A stretch of DNA of 48,238 nt from Porticoccaceae bacterium (GTDB lineage: Bacteria; Pseudomonadota; Gammaproteobacteria; Pseudomonadales; Porticoccaceae), in NCBI GenBank assembly GCA_029238255.1, contig JAQWGK010000039.1, positions 1 through 48,238 of the forward strand, read 5' to 3'. Under the pieces are notes generated by a model. The model saw nothing but the letters and a program-made list of their open reading frames with translations. It ran no database searches and was not told where the DNA came from. Made by a program: the position numbers and the translations under genes. Of the stretch, positions 14,963-23,429 are shown one piece after another. Every line of letters starts with the position of its first letter. The stretch's first letter is position 1.

Positions 14963-15424
14963 ATGCCGCAACTTATCAAAAAAGAAGAAATTGAACAGTA
15001 TATTGGCCATACCTGTGAGCCAACGCCATGGTTTGAGGTGACTCAGGATCAGGTTAACGTCTTTGCCGACTGTACTCAGGATCGCCAGTTTATCCATATA
15101 GATCCGGTGGCCGCTGCGCAGACCCCATTTGGTGGCACTATCGCCCACGGATTTTTGACTCTGTCGATGCTGTCTCACTTTGCCGAGAGCTTTACTCTGG
15201 TGATTGAGGGTATCTATATGGGCGTTAACAAGGGTTTCGATAAGGTCCGTTTTGTGGCGCCAGTCCGTGTTGGCAGCAAGATTCGTTGTCATGCGACTAT
15301 TCTCGATATCAGTGAAAAGCGCCCCGGTCAGTACGACTTCAAAATTGGCGTAAGCATTGAGATTGAAGGTGGTGATAAGCCGGCAATGGTTGCCGAGTGG
15401 TTATCGGTTCAGATGGTTAACTAA
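14963..15424 (+). CDS. MaoC-family (R)-specific enoyl-CoA hydratase
   Basis: This 153-residue hotdog-fold protein carries the hydratase-2 signature: the catalytic Asp/His pair in DCTQDRQFIHIDP and then FGGTIAHGFLTLSM. Enzymes of this group add water to trans-2-enoyl-CoA to give (R)-3-hydroxyacyl-CoA. The ATG at 14963 is chosen because AGGAGG at 14948-14953 is 9 bp upstream; the GTG at 14954 would overlap that site. It is followed by an SDR and a thiolase on the same strand, which would complete one oxidation round with (R) stereochemistry. It could also feed polyhydroxyalkanoate synthesis, but no PHA gene is seen here. Confidence 0.88.
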   Translation: MPQLIKKEEIEQYIGHTCEPTPWFEVTQDQVNVFADCTQDRQFIHIDPVAAAQTPFGGTIAHGFLTLSMLSHFAESFTLVIEGIYMGVNKGFDKVRFVAPVRVGSKIRCHATILDISEKRPGQYDFKIGVSIEIEGGDKPAMVAEWLSVQMVN

Positions 15425-15486
15425 GGGTTTGTTGAACCCGCCATCAATAAAGAATTCTAAATAGATCGAATTTAACGAGGTAAGTA

Positions 15487-16398
15487 ATGAGCATTAATTT
15501 TGAAGGGAAAGTAGCCATTGTCACTGGTGCCGGTAATGGACTGGGACGCTCTCATGCACTGGCGCTAGCAGAGCGCGGCGCGAAGGTTGTAGTCAATGAT
15601 CTGGGTGGTGCTCGCGATGGAACCGGCGCCTCGTCTGATGCGGCCATGGAAGTGGTCAGCCTAATTGAAGCCGCTGGGGGTGAAGCCTTTGCCCATGGTG
15701 CCAATGTGGCCAATTTTGATGAGGTGCAGGATATGGTTGCCCAGGCCATGGATAAGTGGGGTCGGGTAGATATTCTGATAAACAATGCGGGTATTTTGCG
15801 CGACAAGTCATTTTCCAAAATGGATCTGGCGGACTTTAAGCTGGTTATGGATGTGCATCTGATGGGCTCGGTCAACTGCACCAAAGCGGTGTGGGACATT
15901 ATGCGTGAGCAGAATTACGGTCGTATTGTGATGACCACTTCTTCCAGTGGTATGTATGGCAACTTTGGTCAGAGCAATTACGGTGCAGCGAAGATGGCGG
16001 TACTCGGCTTTATGAATACTCTGGTGCTCGAGGGCGGCAAGAATAATATTCATATCAATGCGCTGGCACCGACCGCAGGTACACGTATGACCGAAGATCT
16101 TTTGCCACCACCAGTGTTGGCTATGCTGACACCGGAGTCTGTGACTGCCGGTGCGCTGGTTCTCTGTGATGAGAGTGCGCCAACCCGAACTATTCTCTGC
16201 GCTGGTGCTGGCGGTTATGCCACGTCCAGTATGTATGAGAGTGATGGCATCTTTGTCCCAGCGGAGCAGCAAAATCCGGATGAGATTAAAGCCCAGTGGG
16301 ATCAGCTGTCAGATATCTCAGATCATAAGGCTCTGGAATCAGGTTCCAAGCAAACTGAAAAGTTTCTCATGAAAGCGATGGCGGCCCTGCAGGGATAG
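15487..16398 (+). CDS. short-chain dehydrogenase, MFE-2-type (3R)-hydroxyacyl-CoA dehydrogenase
   Basis: This 303-residue SDR has the NAD-binding motif VTGAGNGLGRSHALAL (12-27), NNAG (99-102) and the catalytic Tyr165-x-x-x-Lys169 (SNYGAAK) with Ser at 152-154. The stretch VVNDLGGARDGTGASSDAA after the cofactor motif is characteristic of the dehydrogenase domain of peroxisomal multifunctional enzyme type 2 (17-beta-HSD type 4). It would oxidise (3R)-hydroxyacyl-CoA made by the preceding MaoC hydratase to 3-ketoacyl-CoA. RBS ACGAGG precedes the ATG. The C-terminal 60 residues are typical for this subgroup. Confidence 0.88.
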   Translation: MSINFEGKVAIVTGAGNGLGRSHALALAERGAKVVVNDLGGARDGTGASSDAAMEVVSLIEAAGGEAFAHGANVANFDEVQDMVAQAMDKWGRVDILINNAGILRDKSFSKMDLADFKLVMDVHLMGSVNCTKAVWDIMREQNYGRIVMTTSSSGMYGNFGQSNYGAAKMAVLGFMNTLVLEGGKNNIHINALAPTAGTRMTEDLLPPPVLAMLTPESVTAGALVLCDESAPTRTILCAGAGGYATSSMYESDGIFVPAEQQNPDEIKAQWDQLSDISDHKALESGSKQTEKFLMKAMAALQG

Positions 16399-16449
16399 CC
16401 AAGACCTGTCTAACAAGGCGCTAAAAAATTATTGATAAAGGATATTGTT

Positions 16450-17631
16450 ATGAAAGAAGCCGTAATTGTTTCAGCCGCTCGCACGCCAATTGGACGAGCC
16501 TTTCGCGGTGCATTCAACGACCTTGAATCACCTTCAATGTGTTCGCACGCTATTAATGCGGCTGTTGCTCGGGCTGGTGTTGATCCAGCGGAGATTGATG
16601 ACTGCATTATCGGTGCTGCCATGCAGCAGGGGACTCAGACCATGAATCTGGGTCGTCAGGCGGCTATGGCGGCAGGTCTGCCTATTACGGTCTCTGGTAT
16701 GACGGTTGATCGTCAGTGCTCTTCGGGTCTGATGGCGATCTCTATAGGCGCTAACAATATTACCAATGATGGTTCTCAGGTGATTGTGGCCGGTGGCTGT
16801 GAGTCTGTCAGTCTGATTCAAAATGAGCATTTTAATGCCCACCGTGTTGCGGATCCGCTGGCGATGAAGCACGCGCCATTGATTCATATGCCGATGTTGG
16901 ATACTGCTGAGACGGTTGCCAATCGTTACAGTATTTCCCGTGAAGCTCAGGATGAATACGCGGTAATGTCTCAGGCGCGCACGGCCGCTGCTCAGGAAGC
17001 AGGGCTGTTTGCCGATGAGGTTGTGCCAGTTACCGCGACTAAGTTGGTAACTAATCGTGAGACTGGTGAGGTGACGAAGGAGGAGGTGACTCTCACTAAG
17101 GATGAGGGCAATCGTCCCGGCACCAGTCTTGAAAATCTGGCGGGTCTAAATCCGGTTCGCAATGGCGGCACTATTACTGCGGGTAATGCCTCACAGTTGT
17201 CTGATGGTGCGGCGGCGGTGGTGTTGATGGACGGTACCTTGGCGTCGCAGCGCAATCTTGAGCCACTGGGTGTCTATCGCGGGATGGCGGTTGCGGGTTG
17301 TGAGCCCGATGAGATGGGGATTGGTCCTGTATTCGCTATTCCAAAGCTGTTGCAGCGCAATGGTTTGACCATTGATGATATTGGTCTGTGGGAGTTGAAT
17401 GAGGCTTTTGCGGTGCAGGTGCTTTACTGTCGCGATAAGTTGGGTATTCCTATGGAGCGTTTAAATGTGAATGGCGGTTCTATTTCCATTGGCCATCCCT
17501 TTGGTATGAGTGGTGCGCGGATGGTGATGCACGCATTGATGGAGGGTAAGCGCCGCGGTGAGAAGTATGTGGTTATTACCATGTGTGTTGGGGGTGGTAT
17601 GGGGGCTGCTGGGTTATTTGAAGTTCTTTAG
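16450..17631 (+). CDS. acetyl-CoA C-acyltransferase (thiolase)
   Basis: This 393-residue thiolase has nucleophile Cys90 in [18 protein letters not shown] near 323, His349 in [13 protein letters not shown] and the second active-site Cys379 in [10 protein letters not shown]. It cleaves 3-ketoacyl-CoA with CoA in the last step of beta-oxidation. The ATG at 16450 is preferred over the upstream TTG at 16432 because AAAGGA lies 8 bp before it and the protein then starts [15 protein letters not shown] as usual. It is the third gene of the MaoC-SDR-thiolase set. Confidence 0.92.
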   Translation: MKEAVIVSAARTPIGRAFRGAFNDLESPSMCSHAINAAVARAGVDPAEIDDCIIGAAMQQGTQTMNLGRQAAMAAGLPITVSGMTVDRQCSSGLMAISIGANNITNDGSQVIVAGGCESVSLIQNEHFNAHRVADPLAMKHAPLIHMPMLDTAETVANRYSISREAQDEYAVMSQARTAAAQEAGLFADEVVPVTATKLVTNRETGEVTKEEVTLTKDEGNRPGTSLENLAGLNPVRNGGTITAGNASQLSDGAAAVVLMDGTLASQRNLEPLGVYRGMAVAGCEPDEMGIGPVFAIPKLLQRNGLTIDDIGLWELNEAFAVQVLYCRDKLGIPMERLNVNGGSISIGHPFGMSGARMVMHALMEGKRRGEKYVVITMCVGGGMGAAGLFEVL

Positions 17632-17691
17632 TGTTTTTTTGGCTTTGGGTTTTGCTGGTTAATATAAAAATAAATAGCGGGCGGTATAACT

Positions 17692-19677
17692 ATGATCTTA
17701 AAGATAATCGCTAAAAATCTTTTATTGCTAAGTTTGGTGGCTGTGTCTTTTTTACTTAGTAGCTGTGATAAAGCTGCTGAACGTGATTCCGCTGAGTCTG
17801 CGGCCAGTGAATTTACTATTGCCAGCAATCAGAAATTTTCCGAGAGTCTCGATCTGGATCATCAGCAGGATTTTGAGGATGCGACTCGCGGGCTAGTGGC
17901 TTCTGCGCCAGCCGATATTATTACCAATAGCCATGGCCAAAAAGTCTGGGATGCCAGTGCCTATGATTTTATTCAGGGGGATGCGCCAGACACGGTAAAC
18001 CCCAGTCTCTGGCGTCAGGCCAAACTCAATAATATCCGCGGGCTATTTGAGGTTGACGAGGGTATTTATCAGTTGCGCGGTTTTGATCTGGCCAATACCA
18101 CATTGATCAAAGGGCAGAGCGGCTGGATTGTTGTGGATCCGCTGACAACTCTTGAGACAACTAAATCGGCCATGGCTTTTGCCGAACAGCATCTGGGTGA
18201 GATAAATCTCTCAGCCGTAATCTTTACCCACAGTCATATAGATCATTTTGGTGGTGTGCTGTCGTTAATTGATGCTCAGCAGGCCGCGGAAAACAATATT
18301 CCAATTATTGCTCCCTCCGGTTTTATGCACGAAGCGGTCAGCGAGAATATAGTTGCCGGGCCGGCGATGATGCGCCGCGGTGCCTATATGATGGGCAATG
18401 CACTGGATCGTTCTGCTACCGGCCATGTGGATACTGGTTTGGGTAAGCAGGTGATTTTCGGTAGCACCTCGATACTTCAGCCAACGCTGGTGATAGATCA
18501 GCCGCAGGTTGATTTAACCATCGATGGTGTCGACTTCGAGTTTTACAATATGCCCAACAGTGAAGCGCCGGCGGAGTTAACCTTTTACCTGCCTCAGCGC
18601 AAAGCCTTTTGCGGTGCCGAGATACTCTCCCATGTTATGCATAACGTACTGACACTGCGCGGAGCCAAGGTTCGCGATGCGCTGTTGTGGAGTGATTATA
18701 TTGGTCAGTCTATTGATCGTTTAGACGATGTTGAGCTGTTCTTTAATAGCCATCACTGGCCAACCTGGGGTCATGAGCGAATTATTACCCAGATGCAACA
18801 GCAGCAGGATATGTATAAGTTTATCCACGACCAGACTGTGCGTCTGGCCAATATAGGTTATACCCCAAGAGAGATTGCTGAGCGCTTAAAACTACCTAAA
18901 ACCCTCGCCGGAAATTTTCATATTCGCGGTTACTACGGCACCCTAAGTCATAATAGCAAGGCAGTGTATCAGCACTATTTTGGTTGGTATGACGGCAATC
19001 CGGCCCATTTAAACCCATTGCCACCGGAGCAGTCTTCCCTGCGCTATGTGGAGTTTATGGGCGGTGCTGAGGCGCTGCTCGAAAAGGCTGCGGCTTATCA
19101 GGCTAAGGGTGAGTATCGCTGGGTGGGTGAGGTACTCAATCATCTGGTGTTTGCTGAGCCGGATAATATCGCCGCCCGTGAAATGCTTGCCGAGGCCTAT
19201 CGCCAGATGGCTTATCAGGCGGAGTCGGGGCCCTGGCGAGATATCTATTTATCCGCAGCCCTGGAGTTAATTCGCGGTTCCGTTGAGGTCAATAATGTGG
19301 CCATGTCTTCAAAAGCTTTTTTAGAGCAGGTGCCGTTAAAGGAATTTATGAAGGCGCTGACAGTCAAGTTGGATGCAGAAAAAGCTGAGGGCGTGCAGCT
19401 AAAAGTTAATCTGCTGTTCAGCGACAGTAATACCAACTTTGTACTGACGGTTAGAAATTCGGTGATGTATTTCAAGCAGCTGCCTGCTGACAGTAGTGCG
19501 GATGTCACTTTAAGCCTGACACAAAAGCTATTTGTCGAAATTCTACTGGGTGAGACGGGCATTAAATCCCTGATAAGCGACGATGAGTTGTCGGTGGATG
19601 GCAGTGTGCTGAAATTAATAAAATTCTTTTCCCTATTGGGCGCGGCGCAGGATGATTTTAATATAGTGCTGCCCTAG
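17692..19677 (+). CDS. lipoprotein alkylsulfatase of the metallo-beta-lactamase family (SdsA/BDS1-like)
   Basis: This 661-residue protein begins with a lipoprotein signal peptide (hydrophobic 9-22, lipobox LLSSC, Cys25), so it is probably anchored in the outer or inner membrane facing the periplasm. The catalytic domain has THSHIDHFGG (179-188) for the di-zinc site and further ligands around FCGAEILSH. A helical dimerisation region follows, and the last 130 residues or so form an SCP2-like domain (ADVTLSLTQKLFVEIL). The family cleaves sulfate from alkyl sulfates to give fatty alcohols. Length agrees with SdsA1-type enzymes. Its position after beta-oxidation genes fits feeding of released alkyl chains into that pathway. 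Confidence 0.88.
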   Translation: MILKIIAKNLLLLSLVAVSFLLSSCDKAAERDSAESAASEFTIASNQKFSESLDLDHQQDFEDATRGLVASAPADIITNSHGQKVWDASAYDFIQGDAPDTVNPSLWRQAKLNNIRGLFEVDEGIYQLRGFDLANTTLIKGQSGWIVVDPLTTLETTKSAMAFAEQHLGEINLSAVIFTHSHIDHFGGVLSLIDAQQAAENNIPIIAPSGFMHEAVSENIVAGPAMMRRGAYMMGNALDRSATGHVDTGLGKQVIFGSTSILQPTLVIDQPQVDLTIDGVDFEFYNMPNSEAPAELTFYLPQRKAFCGAEILSHVMHNVLTLRGAKVRDALLWSDYIGQSIDRLDDVELFFNSHHWPTWGHERIITQMQQQQDMYKFIHDQTVRLANIGYTPREIAERLKLPKTLAGNFHIRGYYGTLSHNSKAVYQHYFGWYDGNPAHLNPLPPEQSSLRYVEFMGGAEALLEKAAAYQAKGEYRWVGEVLNHLVFAEPDNIAAREMLAEAYRQMAYQAESGPWRDIYLSAALELIRGSVEVNNVAMSSKAFLEQVPLKEFMKALTVKLDAEKAEGVQLKVNLLFSDSNTNFVLTVRNSVMYFKQLPADSSADVTLSLTQKLFVEILLGETGIKSLISDDELSVDGSVLKLIKFFSLLGAAQDDFNIVLP

Positions 19678-19704
19678 AATAGTGCTGCCTTAAGATAGCG
19701 CGGC
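19663..19704 (+). repeat. 16-bp tandem repeat across the alkylsulfatase stop codon
   Basis: ATAGTGCTGCCCTAGA (19663-19678) is followed directly by ATAGTGCTGCCTTAAG (19679-19694) and a degenerate third copy beginning ATAGCGCGGC (19695-19704). The stop codon TAG (19675-19677) lies in the first unit. It looks like a local slippage duplication. Confidence 0.6.
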
Positions 19705-19773
19705 AAAATAAATATCAGTATAAAAATCACTCGTGAAAGGAATGCTTTCTTAAAAGCCCTTATAGATTTCTCA

Positions 19774-20976
19774 ATGAAGCAAAAAATTAATTCTCTTGTA
19801 CAAAAAATAATCCAGATATTTGTTCTCGGTTCTCTGGCACTTTCCATTTTAGTCGCCGTGGCACTGGTCTGGTTATGGCCGCGTTATGACTACCTGCCCG
19901 CAGAGCCTCTTAACTTCTCTGTAGAGCGATTTGCCGAGGGTCCGATAGTCGATATCTCCCTTGGTGAAAAGCTGACACTGGAGGCGCAGGAGGAGGGCTA
20001 TATCAATATCAATGGCCCATCGGTCATTTCTGTGCCGGACTGGGTTGAGAACCCACTGGGTAAATACTACCTGTATTTTGCGCATCATCGGGGTGACTCC
20101 ATTCGACTCGCTTACGCGGATCAAATAGAGGGGCCATGGAAAGTCTTCGAGCCCGGGGCATTAAGTCTGCCGGCTTCTGGTTTTCCCGCCGCGGCAATAC
20201 CTAACCAAAGTCTTAAAGCTGGTATTGCGGAGCTGTGGAATTCAGTGTCTATTTATCTGTTTAGGGATTCATTGTTAGCTGTTTATAAGTCATTGGGCGA
20301 TCAGGACTTGCGCAGAGCCCGAGGATTAAAGCCTCCTCAGCCCCTTAGAGGGCATATTGCCAGCCCCGAGATTGTTATCGATCAGCAGCGAAAGCAGTTG
20401 GTTATGTTTTTCCATGGGCAGCGCGATAGTCTCTCTCAGGTGAGCGGCATGGCGGTTTCTGAGGATGGGATTAATTTTAAGGTGTTTGATAACCGGATTG
20501 CCGGAGTCTATCTACGCAGTTTTGACTATCAGGATAATCACTACTTATTGGGAGCTCCGGGAATTCTCTATCGCAGTGATCGTCTTCTCGGTGACTATCA
20601 GCCTCGCAGCCAATCTCTATTTGGGACTGATATCAGACATTCTGCGGTTTTTCGTGACGGCGATAGATTAACCGTAGTGTTCTCAAGAGCGGGTGATGCC
20701 CCAGAGCGACTGCTGCTGTCTACTGTCGATCTGTCCAAGGCCGATTGGAATGATTGGCAGCCCACTCAGGCTCTGGAGATTCTTCGCGCTGAGAACCGCT
20801 GGGAGGGGGCAGATCTGGCACCCTTAAAATCTCTTCGCGGTGAAACTAGCGTGCGGATCAATGATGTGCGAGATCCGGATTTATTTGTTGACGAAAAGGG
20901 CCAACAGTACCTGTTCTATGTGGGTGGAGGTGAACAGGGGATTGGGGTTGTGCGCTTAAATAAACACGAGTCCTGA
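19774..20976 (+). CDS. membrane-anchored beta-propeller protein, glycoside-hydrolase-43/32-like
   Basis: This 400-residue protein has one N-terminal transmembrane segment (about 14-34) with a basic start, so the rest should be periplasmic. The remainder has short repeated patterns such as GPSVISVPDW, GKYYLYFAHH, ISVPD/GPWKVF, HIASPEIVID and VRDPDLFVDEKGQQYLFYVGG. These resemble the blades of five-bladed glycosidases of families 43, 32 or 68, where an acidic residue sits in each of the DPD- and SPE-like turns. I do not recognise a characterised homologue, so substrate and activity are unknown. It lies 96 bp after the alkylsulfatase on the same strand, with nothing tying it to lipid metabolism otherwise. 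Confidence 0.75.
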   Translation: MKQKINSLVQKIIQIFVLGSLALSILVAVALVWLWPRYDYLPAEPLNFSVERFAEGPIVDISLGEKLTLEAQEEGYININGPSVISVPDWVENPLGKYYLYFAHHRGDSIRLAYADQIEGPWKVFEPGALSLPASGFPAAAIPNQSLKAGIAELWNSVSIYLFRDSLLAVYKSLGDQDLRRARGLKPPQPLRGHIASPEIVIDQQRKQLVMFFHGQRDSLSQVSGMAVSEDGINFKVFDNRIAGVYLRSFDYQDNHYLLGAPGILYRSDRLLGDYQPRSQSLFGTDIRHSAVFRDGDRLTVVFSRAGDAPERLLLSTVDLSKADWNDWQPTQALEILRAENRWEGADLAPLKSLRGETSVRINDVRDPDLFVDEKGQQYLFYVGGGEQGIGVVRLNKHES

Positions 20977-21075
20977 AACTGCGGTGGTTTTGTTGCAGTA
21001 ATATCGACGATAAATCGCTTTAAGGCTTAGTCGCGAAATGACTGTGCTGAGAGCTTGGAAATTGAGAGGGTTACT

Positions 21076-21972
21076 ATGAGCCCGGATAAAAACAGCAGAT
21101 TTGTTCAAGGGTTTGTTCAAGCTAATGGCTTGCGAATTGCCTATGAGGAATTTGGCGACCCCAACGATCCTGCGATTGTTCTGGTTGCCGGCCTGTTTAA
21201 TCAGCTGGTGCGCTGGCCAGTCGCGCTCTGTGAACTGCTGGTGGCTAGAGGTTATAGGGTCATCCGCTTTGATAATCGCGATATTGGGCTCAGCGATAAA
21301 ATGGACGGTGCCCGAGCTCCGGGGCTATTGCGATTGTTTCTGGTATCCCAGTTTGCTGTTCCGGTTAAAACACCCTACACCCTAGATGATATGGCCGAGG
21401 ATACCATTGGCCTTATGGATGCCCTGAATATTCAGGCCGCGCATATTGTCGGTATGTCCATGGGTGGCATGATTAGCCAGATTGTTGCCGCTCGCTACCC
21501 GAAGAGAATTCTCTCCCTGACCTCAATTATGTCTACCAGTGGTGTTAGAGGTAAGGGCGTGCCCTCGATTCCAGTCTCACTACAGATGATTAAACCGGTG
21601 ACCAAAACCCGATCGGCGCTGGATAATTCAGTGGATATCTGGCGCATGATTGGCAGCCCAGCCTACCCAGTCAGTGACGAGGAGGCGCGGCAGATTCTCC
21701 AGGCAGAGCAGCAGCGTTCAAATAACCCCGCCGCCTATATGCGGCAGATTGCCGCGATTAAAGCTGCGCCCAACCGCATTGAGTTACTTCGATCAATAAA
21801 AGTACCGGTGCTGATTATTCATGGAAAGCAGGATCGACTGGTGCCGGTCAGTGGTGGTATTGATACGGCCAAGTATATTCCCCATGCCAAACTCTGTTTG
21901 TTTGAGGGGATGGGCCATAACCTGCCAAAGCCGCTTTTAGCTAAGTTTGCCGAACTGATTGCTAGGCATTGA
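21076..21972 (+). CDS. alpha/beta hydrolase
   Basis: This protein of about 298 residues has the alpha/beta hydrolase fold: LVAGLFNQLVRWP oxyanion region, FDNRDIGLSDK, nucleophile elbow GMSMGGM, Asp in HGKQDRLVP and His in GMGHNLP near the end. The group with FDNRD(I/V)GLS includes esterases and putative epoxide or lactone hydrolases. The ATG at 21076 is chosen because GAGAGGG lies just upstream; a TTG at 21055 is less likely. No specific substrate is visible. It is the last plus-strand gene before the convergent FadI-like thiolase. Confidence 0.86.
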   Translation: MSPDKNSRFVQGFVQANGLRIAYEEFGDPNDPAIVLVAGLFNQLVRWPVALCELLVARGYRVIRFDNRDIGLSDKMDGARAPGLLRLFLVSQFAVPVKTPYTLDDMAEDTIGLMDALNIQAAHIVGMSMGGMISQIVAARYPKRILSLTSIMSTSGVRGKGVPSIPVSLQMIKPVTKTRSALDNSVDIWRMIGSPAYPVSDEEARQILQAEQQRSNNPAAYMRQIAAIKAAPNRIELLRSIKVPVLIIHGKQDRLVPVSGGIDTAKYIPHAKLCLFEGMGHNLPKPLLAKFAELIARH

Positions 21973-22108
21973 TTGATAGAAGGTGGTTAATAGCAGCTGG
22001 TTAAATTAAAAAGGGGCCCTACATAAACAATCGTAAGACCCCTCTGGGGAGAGAAGGTTAGTGCCCTGTACTCAATCCCCGTTTGTTTTTAGCTAAATAA
22101 AAAGTCGG

Positions 22109-23389
22109 TTATCTTTCCAGTATTGCTGTGACACCTTGGCCGCCAGCTGCACAGATGGAAATAAGACCACGACCCTGTCCCTTTTGTTCCAATAATTTTG
22201 CCAAGGTTGAAATTATTCTTGGCCCCGTTGCTGCGAAGGGGTGTCCAGTGGCGACACTGGAGCCTTTCACATTTAATTTTGCACGGTCAATACTGCCCAG
22301 TGCAGCATCCAGACCCAGCTTGTTCTTGCAGAAATCCTCGTCTTCCCAAGCTTTCATCGTGCACAGCGCCTGTGCCGCAAAGGCTTCGTGAAGCTCGTAA
22401 AAATCAAAGTCCTGCAGGCTGAGGTTAGCGCGCTTTAGCATTCGTGGCACGGCGTAGGCGGGGGCCATTAATAGACCTTCACTGTTTTGCCCCTGAGAAT
22501 AGAAGTCCACCGCAGCCACTTCGCTAAAGGATAGGTAAGCCATAACTGGCAGATTGCGCTCAGCGGCCCATTCTTCACTGGCTAATAAAACCCCAGCGGC
22601 TCCATCGGTTAAGGTGGTTGAATTGGCGGCAGTTAATGTGCCATTTTCCCTATCGAAAGCGGGCTTTAATTTGGCCAGCTTTTCCATTGGAGTGTCGCGC
22701 ATAATGCCGTCGCGTTCGACACCCTTAAAGGGGCTGACCAGATTGTCAAAGAAGCCTTCATTGTAGGCCGCCAGTAAATTCTGATGGCTATTCCAGGTCA
22801 GTTGGTCCTGATCTTCGCGGCTAATCGCCCAGTCCTTTACCATCAGTTCACAATGCTGCCCCATAGATAGGCCGGTGCGTGGCTCGGCGTTGGCGGGGAG
22901 TGAGGGAAGCATAAAGCTGGGGCGGAAGCGCAGTAAAATCTTCAGTCGCTCGCCGACCGATTTGGCTTTATTTAAGTCCAGTATCATGCGCCGGTATTTT
23001 TCATTTAGCGCTATGGGTGCATCGCTGGCGGTATCTGTGCCCGCAGCAATACCCGCATCAATCTGCCCGAGAGCAATTTTATTGGCCACCAGAATAGCCG
23101 CTTCAAGACCAGTGCTACAGGCTTGCTGAATATCGTAGGCGGGGGTTTCCAGTGCGAGACCTGAATTTAAAGTGGCTTCACGAGCCAGGTTAAAGTCACG
23201 TGAATGTTTCATCACCGCGCCAGCAGCGACTTCGCCTAGGCGTTCTCCCTCAAGCCCGAAACGCTTTACCAGACCCTGTAGTGTGGCCGACAGCATATCC
23301 ATATTACTGGCATTGCTGTAGGCGGTATTGCTGCGCATAAAGGGGATGCGGTTACCGCCGATAATTGCGACTCTTTTTATTTGGCTCAT
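22109..23389 (-). CDS. fadI: acetyl-CoA C-acyltransferase, FadI-like thiolase
   Basis: This 426-residue thiolase of the longer FadI/trifunctional-beta type has nucleophile Cys91 in DIQQACSTGLEAA, the insertion typical of this subgroup after residue 120, ELHEAFAAQ, GHPFAATGPRI and the second Cys in ISICAAGGQG. It would cleave 3-ketoacyl-CoA in fatty-acid oxidation. Sequence and length differ clearly from the thiolase at 16450, so the window has two non-redundant thiolases. No fadJ/fadB partner is adjacent; the next gene upstream is dapD with a 40-bp gap. The symbol is given on subgroup resemblance only. Confidence 0.8.
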   Translation of the reverse strand: MSQIKRVAIIGGNRIPFMRSNTAYSNASNMDMLSATLQGLVKRFGLEGERLGEVAAGAVMKHSRDFNLAREATLNSGLALETPAYDIQQACSTGLEAAILVANKIALGQIDAGIAAGTDTASDAPIALNEKYRRMILDLNKAKSVGERLKILLRFRPSFMLPSLPANAEPRTGLSMGQHCELMVKDWAISREDQDQLTWNSHQNLLAAYNEGFFDNLVSPFKGVERDGIMRDTPMEKLAKLKPAFDRENGTLTAANSTTLTDGAAGVLLASEEWAAERNLPVMAYLSFSEVAAVDFYSQGQNSEGLLMAPAYAVPRMLKRANLSLQDFDFYELHEAFAAQALCTMKAWEDEDFCKNKLGLDAALGSIDRAKLNVKGSSVATGHPFAATGPRIISTLAKLLEQKGQGRGLISICAAGGQGVTAILER

Positions 23390-23429
23390 TTTTCGCTCTC
23401 CCCATGCTAGATTTTAGCGTCTGTTTTTT

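Noticed and set aside
22012-22049. AGGGG...CCCCT and CCCC-TCT-GGGG stems as a bidirectional terminator between the alpha/beta hydrolase and FadI-like genes
   Set aside because: The two stems compete, the long version has mismatches and there is no T-run on either strand, so it is not a convincing intrinsic terminator, though transcription must end near here.
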